Shown: positions 41,395 to 52,331, counted from the stretch's first letter. The stretch: 64,000 nt of DNA from Kineococcus aurantiacus (GCF_013409345.1 NZ_JACCBB010000001.1:124001-188000), one strand, 5' to 3'. Translations and numbers: made by a program. The notes: generated by a model not told the origin, from the sequence alone.

Positions 41395-42366
41395 TCAGGC
41401 GTAGCGCGCCAGGGCCGCCAGGGCCGCCTCCCGCACGTGCCCGGCCAGCTCCGCGGGCTCCACGACGCGGGCCCCCGCGCCCAGGCGCAGCAGCAGCCGC
41501 TGCACCCAGTGCGTGTCCGCCGTCCGCAGCCGGACCCGCAGCGAGGCCTCCTCCCAGGCGTCCTCGGGGGCCTCCTGGACCGACTCCACGGGGTAGTAGT
41601 CCACGACCCAGGCCGCCTGCGGGGCCAGGTCGATCGTCACGACCAGGTCGTCGGGGCTGGGCCGGAACAGGTCCGAGGCGACGTCGCGGGAGCGCGCCTG
41701 CGGCGGCGGGGTGCCGTCGACGTCGAGCACCTCGGCGGTCTCGACGCGGTCGACGCGGAACAGCCGCACGCCCTCGGCGCGGTGGCACCAGGCCTCCAGG
41801 TACCAGCGGCCCTCCACGCTGACCAGCCGCATGGGGTCGACGTCCCGCTCGGTGCGCTCGTCGCGGCTGGGCACCAGGTAGCTCAGGTGCAGGCGCCGGT
41901 GCTCGCGCAGGGCCCGGCGCGCCGCCTCCAGCACGACGGCGCTGGAGGCGTCGCTGACGTCGACGGCCACCGCGCGCGCGGCGCGGCCGGCCTCCCCGGT
42001 GGCCTCGGACAGCTTGGCCATCGCCCCCTCGAGGGCCTCGCGGTCGTGCAGGCCCGGCACCTCGGCCAGGGTCCGCAGCCCCACGAGCAGAGCCACCGCC
42101 TCGTCCACCGCCAACCGGGAGGGCCGGGCGATGGGGTCGGCGTTGGACAGGTAGACGTGCCCGGACTCCCAGCGGGCGTCGATGAGGTCGTCGGGCAGGT
42201 GACCGGGGGTGCCGCAGACGAACAGCAGCTCCAGGTCCTGCACGAGCTCGTCCTCGCCGATGCCGAAGTGCTGCGCGGCCTCGGGCACCGGGATGCCCTG
42301 GTGGGTCAGCAGGTACGGCACCATCGCCAGCAGCCGCGACAGGCGCTCGGTGGAGGCGGTGCTCAC
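41395..42366 (-). CDS. pafC: WYL-domain regulator PafC
   Basis: A 323-residue regulator: N-terminal winged helix (ERLSRLLAMVPYLLTHQGIP, AAQHFGIGEDELVQDLELLF), then the WYL domain (LSYLVPSRDERTERDVDPMRL, EGRWYLEAWCHRAEGVRLFRVDR) and the C-terminal WCX part. With PafB it forms the LexA-independent DNA-damage activator of mycobacteria, where the WYL domains sense single-stranded DNA. GTG 42366 overlaps the pafB stop (GTGA). Confidence 0.93.
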   Translation of the reverse strand: MSTASTERLSRLLAMVPYLLTHQGIPVPEAAQHFGIGEDELVQDLELLFVCGTPGHLPDDLIDARWESGHVYLSNADPIARPSRLAVDEAVALLVGLRTLAEVPGLHDREALEGAMAKLSEATGEAGRAARAVAVDVSDASSAVVLEAARRALREHRRLHLSYLVPSRDERTERDVDPMRLVSVEGRWYLEAWCHRAEGVRLFRVDRVETAEVLDVDGTPPPQARSRDVASDLFRPSPDDLVVTIDLAPQAAWVVDYYPVESVQEAPEDAWEEASLRVRLRTADTHWVQRLLLRLGAGARVVEPAELAGHVREAALAALARYA

Positions 42367-43409
42367 CGGGCCACCCCCTGCACGCCCGCCGCGCCCCGCA
42401 GCCGCCGCAGGACCGCCTCGCGCAGGTCCGCCGGCTCCAGCACGACGACGTCGGCGCCGAAGGCGGCGAGCTCGTCGGCGCTCACCTCCACGTCGGTGAC
42501 GTCCACGACCACCACGTCCTCGCCCTCCCCCGGTCCGGCCCCCTCCTCCACGGCGCGGGCCCGGCGCCGCAGCGCCAGCCCCGCCCCGGCACGCACCAGC
42601 AGCCGCGCCTGCCGCGGCGGCACCGACCCCACGCTCCCGGCGACGACCTCGCGCGGGTCGATGCCCTCGGGCACCTCGTAGGAGCCGGGCCGGCCGATGC
42701 GCTTGACGGCCGAGGCGACCCGCGAGAGCCGGAACACCCGCGAGGCGCCCCGGTCGCGGTCGTGGCCGACGAGGTACCAGCGCCCGTGCCAGGACACGAT
42801 GGCCCACGGCTCGACGTGCCGGACGGCCGGCTCGGCCCCGGCGCGGCGGTAGCTGAACTGCACGGGCGTGCGGTCGCGGGTGGCGGCGTACAGCGGGTCG
42901 AAGGCCGGCTCGGCCGTCCGCACCCGCGGCTCCACCCCGATCAGCGAGCTCTCGTCCGGTTCCACGCCCAGGCTGCGCAGCTTCACCAGCGCCCGGGTGG
43001 CCGGGCCGGCCAGGCTGGCCTGCTGCCACACGCGGCTGGCCAGGGACAGCACCGCCAGCTCGCCGGGGGTGAAGCGGATCTCCGGCAGCGCGTAGGCGTC
43101 CCGGTCGATGCGGTACCCGGCCTCGTCCTCGAACAGCGGGTCCTCCCCGCCGGTCTCCAGCGGCACCCCCAGCTCGCGCAGGTCCTCCTTGTCGCGCTCG
43201 AACATGCGCTCGAAGGCGACGGTGGTGGCGCAGTCGGCGTACTGGGGCACCGCGGCGCGGATCTGCTCCTTGGTCAGCCAGCGGCGCGTGGCGGCCAGGG
43301 CGATGACCAGGTTCAGCAGGCGCTCGGTGCGGCGGGCTCCCCGGGCCGCCGCGGCCGCCCCGCCGGGGGCCGCGGCGGAGTTCGGCTGGTGCGGCTGGGT
43401 GCTCGTCAT
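42363..43409 (-). CDS. pafB: WYL-domain regulator PafB
   Basis: A 348-residue regulator: HTH (RTERLLNLVIALAATRRWLT, KEQIRAAVPQY), then VQFSYRRAGAEPAVRHVEPW and WHGRWYLVGHDRDRGASRVFRLSR as the WYL domain, then a C-terminal WCX domain. An Ala/Gly-rich N-terminal extension is present. It is translationally coupled to pafC. The ATG at 43409 is divergent from the DUF3866 gene. Location downstream of the pup/pafA genes is the normal actinobacterial arrangement. Confidence 0.94.
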   Translation of the reverse strand: MTSTQPHQPNSAAAPGGAAAAARGARRTERLLNLVIALAATRRWLTKEQIRAAVPQYADCATTVAFERMFERDKEDLRELGVPLETGGEDPLFEDEAGYRIDRDAYALPEIRFTPGELAVLSLASRVWQQASLAGPATRALVKLRSLGVEPDESSLIGVEPRVRTAEPAFDPLYAATRDRTPVQFSYRRAGAEPAVRHVEPWAIVSWHGRWYLVGHDRDRGASRVFRLSRVASAVKRIGRPGSYEVPEGIDPREVVAGSVGSVPPRQARLLVRAGAGLALRRRARAVEEGAGPGEGEDVVVVDVTDVEVSADELAAFGADVVVLEPADLREAVLRRLRGAAGVQGVAR

Positions 43410-43465
43410 GGTGCGGTGGACGCTACCGGAACCGCGCCCGGACGCAGCCTGCGTACGCTCCCAGC

Positions 43466-44554
43466 GTGACGATCACGTGGCGCTCGGCGACGGTCGACCG
43501 GGTCGGGGCCCGCTGGGCGGGCTCGGTGGAGCTGTCCGCCACCCTCCTGGACGGTCCCCGGGCCGGTGAGCGGGTCAAGGCCCTGGCCCACCCGGACCTC
43601 GTGGGCGAACCCGCCGCCGGGGACCGGGTGCTGCTCAACGTCTCCGCCCTGGCCCGCGGGCTGGGCACCGGCGGGTACGCCCTGGTCGTGGCCCTGCCCG
43701 ACCGGCTGCCGCCCGACCCCGCCCCCGGCCCCGGCCACCTGGTCAAGGCCCGCTACACGCCCCTGCAGACGATGGTCCTGGGGGTCGACGACCAGGAGTC
43801 GCCGCACCACGACCTGCTCGCCGAGGCCGACGACCTCGCCGGCACCCCCGTCGTGGTGGCCGACCTGCACTCCGCGCTGCCGGCGGTCGTGGCCGGGGTC
43901 CGCGCCCAGGCCCCCGGCGCCCGCGTCACCTACGTCATGACCGACGGGGGTGCGCTGCCCGCGGCGTTCTCCCGCGCCGTGGCCGGGCTGCGGGAGGCGG
44001 GCTGGATCACCGGCTGCGTCACCACGGGGCAGTCCTTCGGCGGGGACCTGGAGGCCACGACCGTCCACACGGGCCTGCTGGCCGCGACGCTGGTGGCGCG
44101 CGCCGACGTCGTCGTCGTCGCCCAGGGCCCGGGCAACCTGGGCACCGGGTCGCGCTGGGGGTTCTCGGGGGTGGCCGCCGGGGAGGCGCTGAACGCCGCG
44201 GCCGTCCTGGGCGGGCGGCCCGTGGCCGCGCTGCGGGTCTCCGAGGCCGACGCCCGCGCCCGCCACCGCGGGGTGTCGCACCACACGCTGACCGCCGTGG
44301 GCCGCGTGGCCCTGGCCCCGGTGGACGTGCCCGTCCCCGACGCCCCGGGCGCCTTCTACGACGGGGTCCGGGAGCAGGCGCGCTCGCTGTGCGGGCGGCA
44401 CCGCTACGTGGAGGTGCCCGCGGCGGGCCTGGACGAGGCGCTCGCGGCCAGCCCGGTGCGCCTGTCGACCATGGGCCGGGGCCTGGAGCAGGACCGCGCG
44501 AGCTTCCTGGTCGCCGCCGCCGCCGGCCGTCACGCCGCGACCCTGCTGACGTGA
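43466..44554 (+). CDS. DUF3866 family protein
   Basis: A 362-residue protein recognised as DUF3866: WRSATVDRVGARWAGSVEL, VLLNVSALARGLGTGGYALV, YTPLQTMVLGVDDQESPHH, VYVMTDGGALPAAFSR-like VTYVMTDGGALPAAFSRAV, and VVVAQGPGNLGTGSRWGFSG. The function is unknown; the Gly-rich GPGNLGTG could bind phosphate. GTG 43466 is divergent from pafB, 56 bp away, and the gene ends in a strong shared terminator. It sits inside the proteasome/pafBC neighbourhood as in other actinobacteria. Confidence 0.88.
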   Translation: MTITWRSATVDRVGARWAGSVELSATLLDGPRAGERVKALAHPDLVGEPAAGDRVLLNVSALARGLGTGGYALVVALPDRLPPDPAPGPGHLVKARYTPLQTMVLGVDDQESPHHDLLAEADDLAGTPVVVADLHSALPAVVAGVRAQAPGARVTYVMTDGGALPAAFSRAVAGLREAGWITGCVTTGQSFGGDLEATTVHTGLLAATLVARADVVVVAQGPGNLGTGSRWGFSGVAAGEALNAAAVLGGRPVAALRVSEADARARHRGVSHHTLTAVGRVALAPVDVPVPDAPGAFYDGVREQARSLCGRHRYVEVPAAGLDEALAASPVRLSTMGRGLEQDRASFLVAAAAGRHAATLLT

Positions 44555-44558
44555 CGAA

Positions 44559-44608
44559 CCCCTCCGCGGTCGAGCACCCGTGGACAGGAGCGCTCGACCG
44601 CGGAGGGG
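44559..44608. terminator. Strong bidirectional terminator
   Basis: CCCCTCCGCGGTCGAGC (44559-44575) is the exact reverse complement of 44592-44608; loop 16 nt. It lies between the DUF3866 stop and the convergent FKBP stop. A direct repeat CGGAGGGGTC follows twice (44601-44620). Confidence 0.75.
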
Positions 44609-44623
44609 TCCGGAGGGGTCAGC

Positions 44624-45001
44624 TCACTTCACGTCGACGAGGTCCACGACGAAGATCAGCGTCTCGCCGCCCTTGATGGCGCCGCCGGCGCCGCGGTCGC
44701 CGTAGCCCAGGTGCGGGGGGATGACCAGCTTGCGGCGGCCACCGACCTTCATGCCCAGCAGGCCCTGGTCCCAGCCCTTGATGACCATGCCGGCCCCGAC
44801 GGGGAAGTCCAGCGGCGTGCCGCGGTTCCAGGAGGAGTCGAACTCCTCGCCGGTGCTGAACGCGACACCCACGTAGTGGGCGCTGACGGTGCGGCCGGCC
44901 GTGGCCTCGGTGCCCTCCCCGACGATCTCGTCGACGATCACGAGGTCGGTGGGCGGCTCGCCCTCGGGGAAGTCGATCTCGGGCTTGGTGCGCTCAGTCA
45001 T
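44624..45001 (-). CDS. FKBP-type peptidyl-prolyl isomerase
   Basis: A 125-residue single-domain FKBP: VSAHYVGVAFSTGEEFDSSW, LDFPVGAGMVIKGWDQGLLG, MKVGGRRKLVIPPHLGYGDR and ETLIFVVDLVDV. All the ligand-pocket aromatic and Asp positions (Y, FDSSW, VIKGWD) are kept. No signal, so cytoplasmic. It follows the larger FKBP lipoprotein gene by 80 nt. Confidence 0.95.
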   Translation of the reverse strand: MTERTKPEIDFPEGEPPTDLVIVDEIVGEGTEATAGRTVSAHYVGVAFSTGEEFDSSWNRGTPLDFPVGAGMVIKGWDQGLLGMKVGGRRKLVIPPHLGYGDRGAGGAIKGGETLIFVVDLVDVK

Positions 45002-45081
45002 GCCCCGACCCTACCGGGCCGCCCGCGGGCGGCCCGGTGGACGTGTCGGCGGGCGCCCCAGCGGGCGCTCCGGGGGCTGCC

Positions 45082-46089
45082 TCAGTAGGCGTCGAGGACG
45101 TCGACGACGAAGACCAGCGCACCGGCCGGGGCCCCGGGGCTGGCCGGCTCGTCCCCGTACGCCTGCGCGGCGGGGATGACCAGCAGGACGCGGCTGCCGA
45201 CCTTCTGCCCGACCAGGCCCTTGTCCCAGCCCTCGATGACCTGTCCCTGCCCGACGACGAAGGTGAACGGCTCGCCCTTGGACCAGGACTGGTCGAAGAT
45301 CGACCCGTCGGACAGCTTCGCCCCCAGGTACTGCACCTTGAGGTTCATCCCCGACGTCACGGCCGGGCCGGTGCCCTCGATGAGCGGCTGCACGACGAGG
45401 TCCGCCGGCGGCGTCGGGTCCGGGATGGTGAACCCGGTCGGGACGTCCTGGTCGTCGGTCTGGACCACCGGCAGGTTCGCCGGCGGGGTCACCGGGGTGC
45501 CCTGGGCCTTGTTCGGCACGGTCTTCACGACGTCGGCGACCACGACGATCGTCGTCTCGGCGTCGACGTTCTCCTTGCCGAAGCGCTCGATGGCCTCGCC
45601 GAACCCGTCGGCGGGGGCGATGGCCATCACGATGCGGTCGCCCACGTGCGCGCCCACGAACCCGCGCGCCAGGCCCATCGTGACCTGCCCCAGCTCGAAG
45701 CGGGCGTTCGTCCCGCCGTAGCTGCTGTCCAGCTCCTCACCGGTCGAGCCGGCGTACAGCGCGTAGGCGAACTCCACCTCGTCGGCGGCCTCGATCTGCG
45801 GGCCCGTCCCGGCGGCGACGACCTTGCGGGAGGTCTCCTGCACGGTCAGGGGCGGGGTGAACGTCACGGTGGGCTTGACCGTCGGGTTCACCTCGCCGGT
45901 CACCGTCACCGGCAGCGCGTCGTCGGTGACGGCCGGCTCGATGGTGTCGGCGGCCTGCGAGGCCGAGGAGGTCTGCTCGCTCGGGGTGGGGGTGTCGCCC
46001 TCGGAGGCGCAGGCGCCCAGCAGCAACGAGACCGCCAGGGCGGCGGACGCGGACAGGACGGCGGTACGGCGGCGCACGGAGGTCCTCAC
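45082..46089 (-). CDS. Lipoprotein with two FKBP-type isomerase domains
   Basis: A 335-residue lipoprotein: signal with lipobox LLLGAC, Thr/Ser-rich linker, then two FKBP domains. The first (about 90-190: FAYALYAGSTGEELDSSYGG, LARGFVGAHVGDRIVMAI) is degenerate in the active site. The second (about 230-335: VQYLGAKLSDGSIFDQSW, VIEGWDKGLVGQKVGSRVLL, IPAAQAYGD) is intact. It acts outside the membrane as a folding factor. The GTG at 46089 is used. It lies just after pafA. Confidence 0.9.
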   Translation of the reverse strand: MRTSVRRRTAVLSASAALAVSLLLGACASEGDTPTPSEQTSSASQAADTIEPAVTDDALPVTVTGEVNPTVKPTVTFTPPLTVQETSRKVVAAGTGPQIEAADEVEFAYALYAGSTGEELDSSYGGTNARFELGQVTMGLARGFVGAHVGDRIVMAIAPADGFGEAIERFGKENVDAETTIVVVADVVKTVPNKAQGTPVTPPANLPVVQTDDQDVPTGFTIPDPTPPADLVVQPLIEGTGPAVTSGMNLKVQYLGAKLSDGSIFDQSWSKGEPFTFVVGQGQVIEGWDKGLVGQKVGSRVLLVIPAAQAYGDEPASPGAPAGALVFVVDVLDAY

Positions 46090-46151
46090 TCATCGGTCGG
46101 GGCGAACTGAACCACCCTAACCGCGGACCCTGGGCGCCGCCGACGGAGCCG

Positions 46152-47513
46152 TCACATGCTGTCGATGAGCCGTTCCACCCTGTCGTCGACGGCCTTGAAA
46201 GGGTCCTTGCACAGCACCGTCCGCTGCGCCTGGTCGTTCAGCTTCAGGTGCACCCAGTCCACCGTGAAGTCCCGGCGCTTCTCCTGGGCGGCCCGCACGA
46301 AGTCCCCGCGCAGCTTCGCCCGCGTCGTCTGCGGCGGCACGCTGAGCGCTTCGAACACCTCGATGTCCGAGCAGACCCGCTCGGCCATGCCCCGCCGCGC
46401 CAGCAGGTAGTGCAGGCCCCGCTCGCGGTGGATGTCGTGGTAGGCCAGATCCAGCCGCGCGATGCGCGGCGACGTCAGCGCCAGGTCGTGCTTGTCCATG
46501 TAGCGGTCCAGGAGCTTCTTCTTGATCACCCAGTCGACCTCGCGGTCCACGAGGGAGAAGTCCTGCGTCTCCACCGCCCGCAGCGCCCGCTCCCACAGGT
46601 CCAGCACCCGCTTGACCGTCGGCGTCTGCAACCCGCGGTGCTCGACGAACTCCTTGGCCTTCTCCAGGTACTCCCCCTGGATCTCCAGGGCGCTGGCCTC
46701 GCGGCCGTTGGCCAGCCGCACCGGCTTGCGCCCCGTCAGGTCGTGGGAGATCTCCCGGATGGCCCGGATCGGGTTCTCCATCGTCATCTCGCGCAGGGGC
46801 ACGCCCTCCTCGACCATCCGCAGGACGAGGTCGGTGGCGCCCAGCTTGAGCATCGTCGTCGTCTCGGACATGTTCGAGTCCCCGACGATGACGTGCAGGC
46901 GGCGGTAGCGCTCGGCGTCGGCGTGCGGCTCGTCGCGCGTGTTGATGATCGGACGGCTGCGGGTCGTGGCGCTGGAGACGCCCTCCCAGATGTGGTCGGC
47001 GCGCTGGGACAGCGAGTAGACCGCTCCCCGCGGGGTCTGCACGACCTTGCCGGCACCCACGATGAGCTGGCGGGAGACCAGGAAGGGGATGAGGACGTCC
47101 GAGAGCCGGCCGAACTCCCCGTGCCGGGACACCAGGTAGTTCTCGTGGCAGCCGTAGGAGTTGCCTGCCGAGTCGGTGTTGTTCTTGAAGAGGAACACCT
47201 CCCCGGCGATGCCCTCCTCCTCCAGGCGCCGCTCCGCGTCGGTCAGCAGGCCCTCCAGGGTCCGCTCACCGGCGCGGTCGTGGACGACCAGCTGCCGCAC
47301 GTCGTCGCACTCGGGCGAGGCGTACTCCGGGTGCGAGCCCACGTCCAGGTACAGGCGCGCCCCGTTCTTGAGGAACACGTTGCTCGAACGGCCCCACGAC
47401 ACCACCTTGCGGAACAGGTACCGCGCCACCTCGTCCGGGGACAGCTTGCGCTGACCCTCGAAGGCGCAGGTGACGCCGAACTCCGTCTCCAGCCCGAAGA
47501 TCCGGCGATCCAT
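46152..47513 (-). CDS. pafA: Pup--protein ligase PafA
   Basis: A 453-residue ligase of the carboxylate-amine/glutamine synthetase-like fold: [18 protein letters not shown] with the catalytic Glu pair, [18 protein letters not shown] with the active-site Asp, [38 protein letters not shown] and [19 protein letters not shown]. It activates the C-terminal Glu of Pup with ATP and joins it to substrate lysines. ATG 47513. It follows prcA. Confidence 0.97.
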   Translation of the reverse strand: MDRRIFGLETEFGVTCAFEGQRKLSPDEVARYLFRKVVSWGRSSNVFLKNGARLYLDVGSHPEYASPECDDVRQLVVHDRAGERTLEGLLTDAERRLEEEGIAGEVFLFKNNTDSAGNSYGCHENYLVSRHGEFGRLSDVLIPFLVSRQLIVGAGKVVQTPRGAVYSLSQRADHIWEGVSSATTRSRPIINTRDEPHADAERYRRLHVIVGDSNMSETTTMLKLGATDLVLRMVEEGVPLREMTMENPIRAIREISHDLTGRKPVRLANGREASALEIQGEYLEKAKEFVEHRGLQTPTVKRVLDLWERALRAVETQDFSLVDREVDWVIKKKLLDRYMDKHDLALTSPRIARLDLAYHDIHRERGLHYLLARRGMAERVCSDIEVFEALSVPPQTTRAKLRGDFVRAAQEKRRDFTVDWVHLKLNDQAQRTVLCKDPFKAVDDRVERLIDSM

Positions 47514-47565
47514 TTCTCCACCTTAGGCACTCGGGCGCCGTGGGGCGCAGCGAAACGCGTTTACG

Positions 47566-48279
47566 TCAGCCCTGCGGGGCCAGCAACCCCGCCAGCGTCG
47601 GGCCGGTGAGGCGGCGGAACGTGCGGCGCTCGCGGGCGCGGTCCAGGACCGCGACCTCGAGCTGGTCGGCGGCGATGGGGCGCGGCCCCTGCCCGGCGGC
47701 CTCCGCGGCGGCGTCCGAGCCCAGGGCCTCCACGGCCAGCTGCAGCGCCTCGGCCAGCGACAGCCCCGCGTGCCAGCGCTCGCCGAGCTTGGCGGCGATC
47801 TGCTCCGCCGACCCGCCCATGGCCACGTAGCCGTGCTCGTCGGCGACCGACCCGTCGTAGGTGAGGCGGTAGATCTGGTCGGCCTCGGGCCGGGTGCCGA
47901 CCTCGGCGACGACGATCTCCACCTCGTACGGCTTGGACTCGGTGGTGAAGATCGCCCCCAGCGTCTGGGCGTAGGCGTTGGCCAGGCCGCGGGCGGTGAC
48001 GTCGGAGCGGTCGTAGGAGTAGCCGCGCACGTCGGCGTACCGGACGCCGGCCACCCGCAGGTTCTCGAACTCGTTGTACTTGCCGACGGCGGCGAAGGCG
48101 ACGCGGTCGTAAATCTCGGAGATCTTGTGCAGCGCCCGGGAGGGGTTCTCGGAGGCGAAGACGATGCCGCCGGCGAAGGCCACGACGACGACGGCGCGGC
48201 CGCGGGCGATGCCCTTGCGCGCGTAGTCGGCCTTGTCCTTCATCAACTGCTCGGGCGAGACGTAGAACGGCACGCTCAT
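47566..48279 (-). CDS. prcA: Proteasome subunit alpha
   Basis: A 237-residue alpha subunit: [80 protein letters not shown]. It forms the outer rings of the 20S proteasome that gate entry and dock Mpa. The ATG at 48279 follows the prcB stop with only 2 nt between. A short AT-rich palindrome (AAACGCGTTT, 47553-47562) lies between its stop and pafA. Confidence 0.96.
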   Translation of the reverse strand: MSVPFYVSPEQLMKDKADYARKGIARGRAVVVVAFAGGIVFASENPSRALHKISEIYDRVAFAAVGKYNEFENLRVAGVRYADVRGYSYDRSDVTARGLANAYAQTLGAIFTTESKPYEVEIVVAEVGTRPEADQIYRLTYDGSVADEHGYVAMGGSAEQIAAKLGERWHAGLSLAEALQLAVEALGSDAAAEAAGQGPRPIAADQLEVAVLDRARERRTFRRLTGPTLAGLLAPQG

Positions 48280-48281
48280 GC

Positions 48282-49160
48282 TCAGGCCTCCCCGCCCGTG
48301 GTGGTGATGCCCGGGTTGCCACCCGGGTTGCCGCGACGGCCCGCGACGACGGCCTCGACGACCGGCTCCAGCTCGGCGTCGGGCACCTGCCGGAAGCCGG
48401 CGGCGGTCACGACGGCCACGACGGGCCAGATCTTGCGCAGCAGGTCCGGGCCGCCGGTGGCGGAGTCGTCGTCGGCGGCGTCCCACAGCGCCTCCACGGC
48501 GACGCGGACGGTCTCGGCCTCGTCCATGCCGGGCCGGTACAGCTTCTTCAGCGCGCCGCGGGCGAAGATCGAGCCCGAGCCGACGGTGTGGTGGTCCCGC
48601 TCCTCCGAGCGGCCCCCGGTGACGTCGTAGCCGACGATGCGGCCGCGGCCGGCGTCGAGGTCGTAGCCGGCGAACAGGGGCACCACGGCCAGCCCCTGCA
48701 TGGCCATGCCCAGGTTGCCGCGGATCATGGTGGACAGCCGGTTCGCCTTGCCCTCGAAGGACATCAGCGTCCCCTCGAGCTTCTCGAAGTGCTCCAGCTC
48801 GACCTGGAACAGCCGGATCATCTCCACGGCCAGCCCCGCGACGCCGGCGATCCCGGCGCAGGAGTGCTCGTCGGTCTGGAAGACCTTCTTGATGTCGCGC
48901 TGGGCGATCATCGGCCCGGCCGTGGCGCGCCGGTCACCGGCCATCACGACGCCGTCGGCGAAGACCAGCGCCACGATGGTCGTGGCGTGCGGCGCCTCGC
49001 CGTTGCCGGGGCCCCCGCCGGGCAGCGCACCGGCGGGCAGGGCCCGGCCGGCCGGCAGGAGCTGCGGGGAGTACTCGCGCACGAAGTCGGTGAAGGACGA
49101 GGAACCGGGCCGCAGGAAAGCAGCCGGCAACCGTCCTGACTGATCGCTGGTGTGGTTCAC
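48282..49160 (-). CDS. prcB: Proteasome subunit beta (catalytic)
   Basis: A 292-residue precursor. The propeptide (residues 1-59, including [16 protein letters not shown]) is removed before Thr60 in [10 protein letters not shown], the nucleophile. The rest is standard: [76 protein letters not shown]. It forms the inner rings. GTG 49160 gives the usual propeptide. Confidence 0.96.
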   Translation of the reverse strand: MNHTSDQSGRLPAAFLRPGSSSFTDFVREYSPQLLPAGRALPAGALPGGGPGNGEAPHATTIVALVFADGVVMAGDRRATAGPMIAQRDIKKVFQTDEHSCAGIAGVAGLAVEMIRLFQVELEHFEKLEGTLMSFEGKANRLSTMIRGNLGMAMQGLAVVPLFAGYDLDAGRGRIVGYDVTGGRSEERDHHTVGSGSIFARGALKKLYRPGMDEAETVRVAVEALWDAADDDSATGGPDLLRKIWPVVAVVTAAGFRQVPDAELEPVVEAVVAGRRGNPGGNPGITTTGGEA

Positions 49161-49233
49161 CCCTCGGACCCTACCCGGCGCCCCCGGCCCCCGCCGGGAA
49201 CGCCGCGGGTGCGGGCCCGCACCCGCGGCAGGG

Positions 49234-49431
49234 CTACTGACCGCCCTTCTGGACGAAGCCCCGGACGAACTCCTCGGAGTTGGACTCCAGGACCTCGTCG
49301 ATCTCGTCGAGCAGGGCGTCGACGTCGGCGTCGCTCTCGGAGGTCTTGGCGTTCGCCTGCGCGGGGACGGCCGGGGTCTCCTCGACCTCGTCCTCGCGAC
49401 GGCTCGGGCGCTGCTGCTCCTGTCCAGGCAC
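49234..49431 (-). CDS. pup: Prokaryotic ubiquitin-like protein Pup
   Basis: A 65-residue disordered protein, Gln/Glu/Arg-rich at the start, with the Mpa-binding helix [20 protein letters not shown] and the C-terminus [11 protein letters not shown]. The final Gln must be deamidated by Dop to Glu before PafA can attach it. GTG 49431 follows GGGGGA. It lies between dop and prcB as in most actinobacteria. Confidence 0.97.
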   Translation of the reverse strand: MPGQEQQRPSRREDEVEETPAVPAQANAKTSESDADVDALLDEIDEVLESNSEEFVRGFVQKGGQ

Positions 49432-49531
49432 GGCTGGTCCCCCTGACGGCTCGGCACCGGACCACGCGGTCCGGTTCATCCCCCCGACACTAACCCCGCG
49501 ACCGGTGCGGCGGCGCGGTGCGTGCCGCACC

Positions 49532-51115
49532 TCACCCCGTCAGCGCCGCGACCAGTTCCTCGGCGGTCTCGCACCGGTCCAGCAGTGCCCCGACGTGCTC
49601 GCGGGTCCCGCGCAGCGGTTCCAGGGTCGGCACCCGCTGCAGCGCCCCGCGGCCGGCGACGTCGAAGATCACCGAGTCCCAGCTGGCGGCCGCCACCCGC
49701 GGGCCGTACCGGGCCAGGCACTCGCCGCGGAAGTAGGCCCGGGTGTCGGTCGGGGGGTGGTCCACGGCGTGGCGCACGTCCTCCTCGGCCAGCAGCCGCT
49801 CCACCTGCCCGCGCTCGGCCAGCTTCAGGTACAGGCCCTTCTCGGGCCGCACGTCGGACCACTGCAGGTCCACCGCGGCCAGCCGGGCGTTGTCCCAGCC
49901 CAGGCCGTCGCGGGAGCGGTAGCCCTCCAGCAGCCGCAGCTTGGCGACCCAGTCGACCTCGCGGGCCGCGGAGAGCACGTCGGTCTCCAGCTTGCCCAGC
50001 ACCTGCTCCCAGCGGGTGAGCACCTCGGCGGTGTCGGCGTCGACGTCGGCGCCGTAGCGGTCGGCGACGAACGCCTGCGCCGCCTCCAGGTAGGCCCGCT
50101 GCACCGACAGCGCGGTCAGCTGCCGGCCGTCGCGCAGCCGCACCAGCCGCTTCAGGCCCGGGTCGTGGGACACCTCGTGCAGGGCCCGGACGGGGTCGGA
50201 CAGCTGCAGCCGCCCGGCGGGGCTGGAGTCCAGCCAGCCCGACTCCAGCATCGACAGCACCAGCGAGGTGGTGCCGACCTTCAGCAGCGTCGCGACCTCG
50301 CACATCGTGGCGTCGCCGACGATGACGTGCAGCCGCCGGTACTTCTCGGCCGTGGCGTGCGGTTCGTCGCGGGTGTTGATGATGGGCCGCTTCATCGTCG
50401 TCTCCAGGCCCACCTCGACCTCGAAGAAGTCGGCGCGCTGGCTGATCTGGTACCCCGGCTCGCGCGAGTCCTGCCCCAGCCCGACCCGGCCGGCGCCGGT
50501 GAAGACCTGCCGGGAGACGAAGAACGGGGTCAGGTGCCGCACCACGTCGCCGAAGGCCGTCGAGCGGTCCATGAGGTAGTTCTCGTGGGTGCCGTAGGAG
50601 GCGCCCTTGCCGTCGGTGTTGTTCTTGTAGATCGTCACCGGGGTCAGGCCCGGCGTGGCGGCCACCCGCCGCAGCGACTCCAGCAGGATCAGCTCCCCGG
50701 CCCGGTCCCAGCGCACCGCGTCGCGGGGCGTCAGGACCTCCGGGGAGGAGTACTCCGGGTGGGCGTGGTCGACGTAGAAGCGCGCGCCGTTGGTGAGGAT
50801 GACGTTGGCCATCGTGGGGTCCTCGGTCTCCGCGCCGGCGACGTCGGAGGCGTTGGGCGCGGCCCGCCGGGACCGGCCCGGGGCGTCGGTCAGCTGCGAG
50901 GGGTGCGCCTTGGCCCGCTCCACCTCGAACCCGCGCGCGTCGCGCAGCGGCGCCTCGTCCTCGTAGTCCCAGCGCGGCCGGGCCCGGCCCCCCGTGGTGG
51001 CCGTGGCGTAGGCGTTGACGACCTGCGCCGACAGCAGCATCGGGTTCGCGCCCGGGTCCCCCGGCACCGAGATGCCGTACTCCGTCTCGATCCCGACCAC
51101 GCGACGCACCGTCAT
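49532..51115 (-). CDS. dop: Depupylase/deamidase Dop
   Basis: A 527-residue PafA homologue: [20 protein letters not shown] with the catalytic Glu, the Dop-specific loop (about residues 40-85), [20 protein letters not shown] with the nucleophilic Asp, [20 protein letters not shown], and [20 protein letters not shown]. It deamidates Pup-Gln and removes Pup from substrates. ATG 51115. It is separated from mpa by the ABC cassette at 51139-54574. Confidence 0.96.
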   Translation of the reverse strand: MTVRRVVGIETEYGISVPGDPGANPMLLSAQVVNAYATATTGGRARPRWDYEDEAPLRDARGFEVERAKAHPSQLTDAPGRSRRAAPNASDVAGAETEDPTMANVILTNGARFYVDHAHPEYSSPEVLTPRDAVRWDRAGELILLESLRRVAATPGLTPVTIYKNNTDGKGASYGTHENYLMDRSTAFGDVVRHLTPFFVSRQVFTGAGRVGLGQDSREPGYQISQRADFFEVEVGLETTMKRPIINTRDEPHATAEKYRRLHVIVGDATMCEVATLLKVGTTSLVLSMLESGWLDSSPAGRLQLSDPVRALHEVSHDPGLKRLVRLRDGRQLTALSVQRAYLEAAQAFVADRYGADVDADTAEVLTRWEQVLGKLETDVLSAAREVDWVAKLRLLEGYRSRDGLGWDNARLAAVDLQWSDVRPEKGLYLKLAERGQVERLLAEEDVRHAVDHPPTDTRAYFRGECLARYGPRVAAASWDSVIFDVAGRGALQRVPTLEPLRGTREHVGALLDRCETAEELVAALTG

Positions 51116-51138
51116 GCCGCAACCCTACGTGCGGGGGA

Positions 51139-52331
51139 TCACTCGGTCCGCAGGGCCACCACGGGGTCCAGCCGCCCGGCCCGGCGCGCGGGGAAGACGC
51201 CGAAGGAGATGCCCACCGCGGCCGAGACCACGAAGGCCACCACCGGGCTCCACCACTCGATGCTGGCCGGCAGCGGCGAGAGCCGGTCCACCGCCAGGGA
51301 CCCGCCGACGCCGATGAGGATGCCGATGACGCCGCCCACGCTGGTCAGCAGCACCGCCTCGACGAGGAACTGCACGAGCACGTCGCGCTGGCGGGCGCCC
51401 AGCGCCTTGCGCAGCCCGATCTCCCGGGTCCGCTCCCGCACCGAGACGAGCATGATGTTGGAGACGCCCACGCCGCCCACGAGCAGCGAGATGCCCGCGA
51501 TCGCCGCCAGCACCGCGGTCAGCAGGCCCAGGATCTGCCCGATGACGCCGAGGATCTGCGTCTGCGTGACCGCCGAGAAGGTCTGGTCGGGGTACTGCCG
51601 CTTCATGGCCTGCCACAGCCGCTCCGACAGCGCCGGCACGCTCGAGGCCGACGGCGCCTTGACCGCGAAGGCGTCGACCCGGTCGATGCCGAACAACCGC
51701 TGGGCCGTGGTGATGGGCACGTGCACCTCGTTGTCCTGCGAGACCCCGAAGCTCTCCCCCTGCTCGGCCAGCACGCCGATGACGTCGAACCGGGTCCCGG
51801 CGATCGTGATCTGCCGGCCCACCGGGTCCGCGCCCGGGAACAGCGCCTGCGCCGAGGCCGACCCCAGCACCGCGACCCGCCGCCGCGACTCCACGTCGAC
51901 CGACGTGAAGTACTGCCCCTCGGCCACGGGCCGGTTCAGGACCCGCGGCAGGTTCTGGTCGGCGCCCTGGATCGTCTGGAAGCGCTCGGTGGTGCCGGCG
52001 CGCACCTGCGCGCCGGTGCTGATGCGCGCCGTCACCGTCTCCGGGTCGCCGGTGACCGCGGCGAGCAGCTCCCCGTCGGCGACCTGCATGGTCGAGGTCG
52101 CCGGGCCGCTGCCGGAGAGGTTGCCCGTGTCGAACTGCCCAGGGACCACGAGGATGAGGTTCGAGCCCAGCCCCTCGACCTGCTGCTCGATCTGCTGGCG
52201 CGCGCCGGCGCCGATCGAGACCACGACGATGACCGCCGCGATGCCGATGACGATCCCCAGCATGGTCAGCAGGCTGCGGAGCCGGTTGCCGCGCAACGCG
52301 TCCCACGCCACGCGGAACGCCTCCCAGCCCT

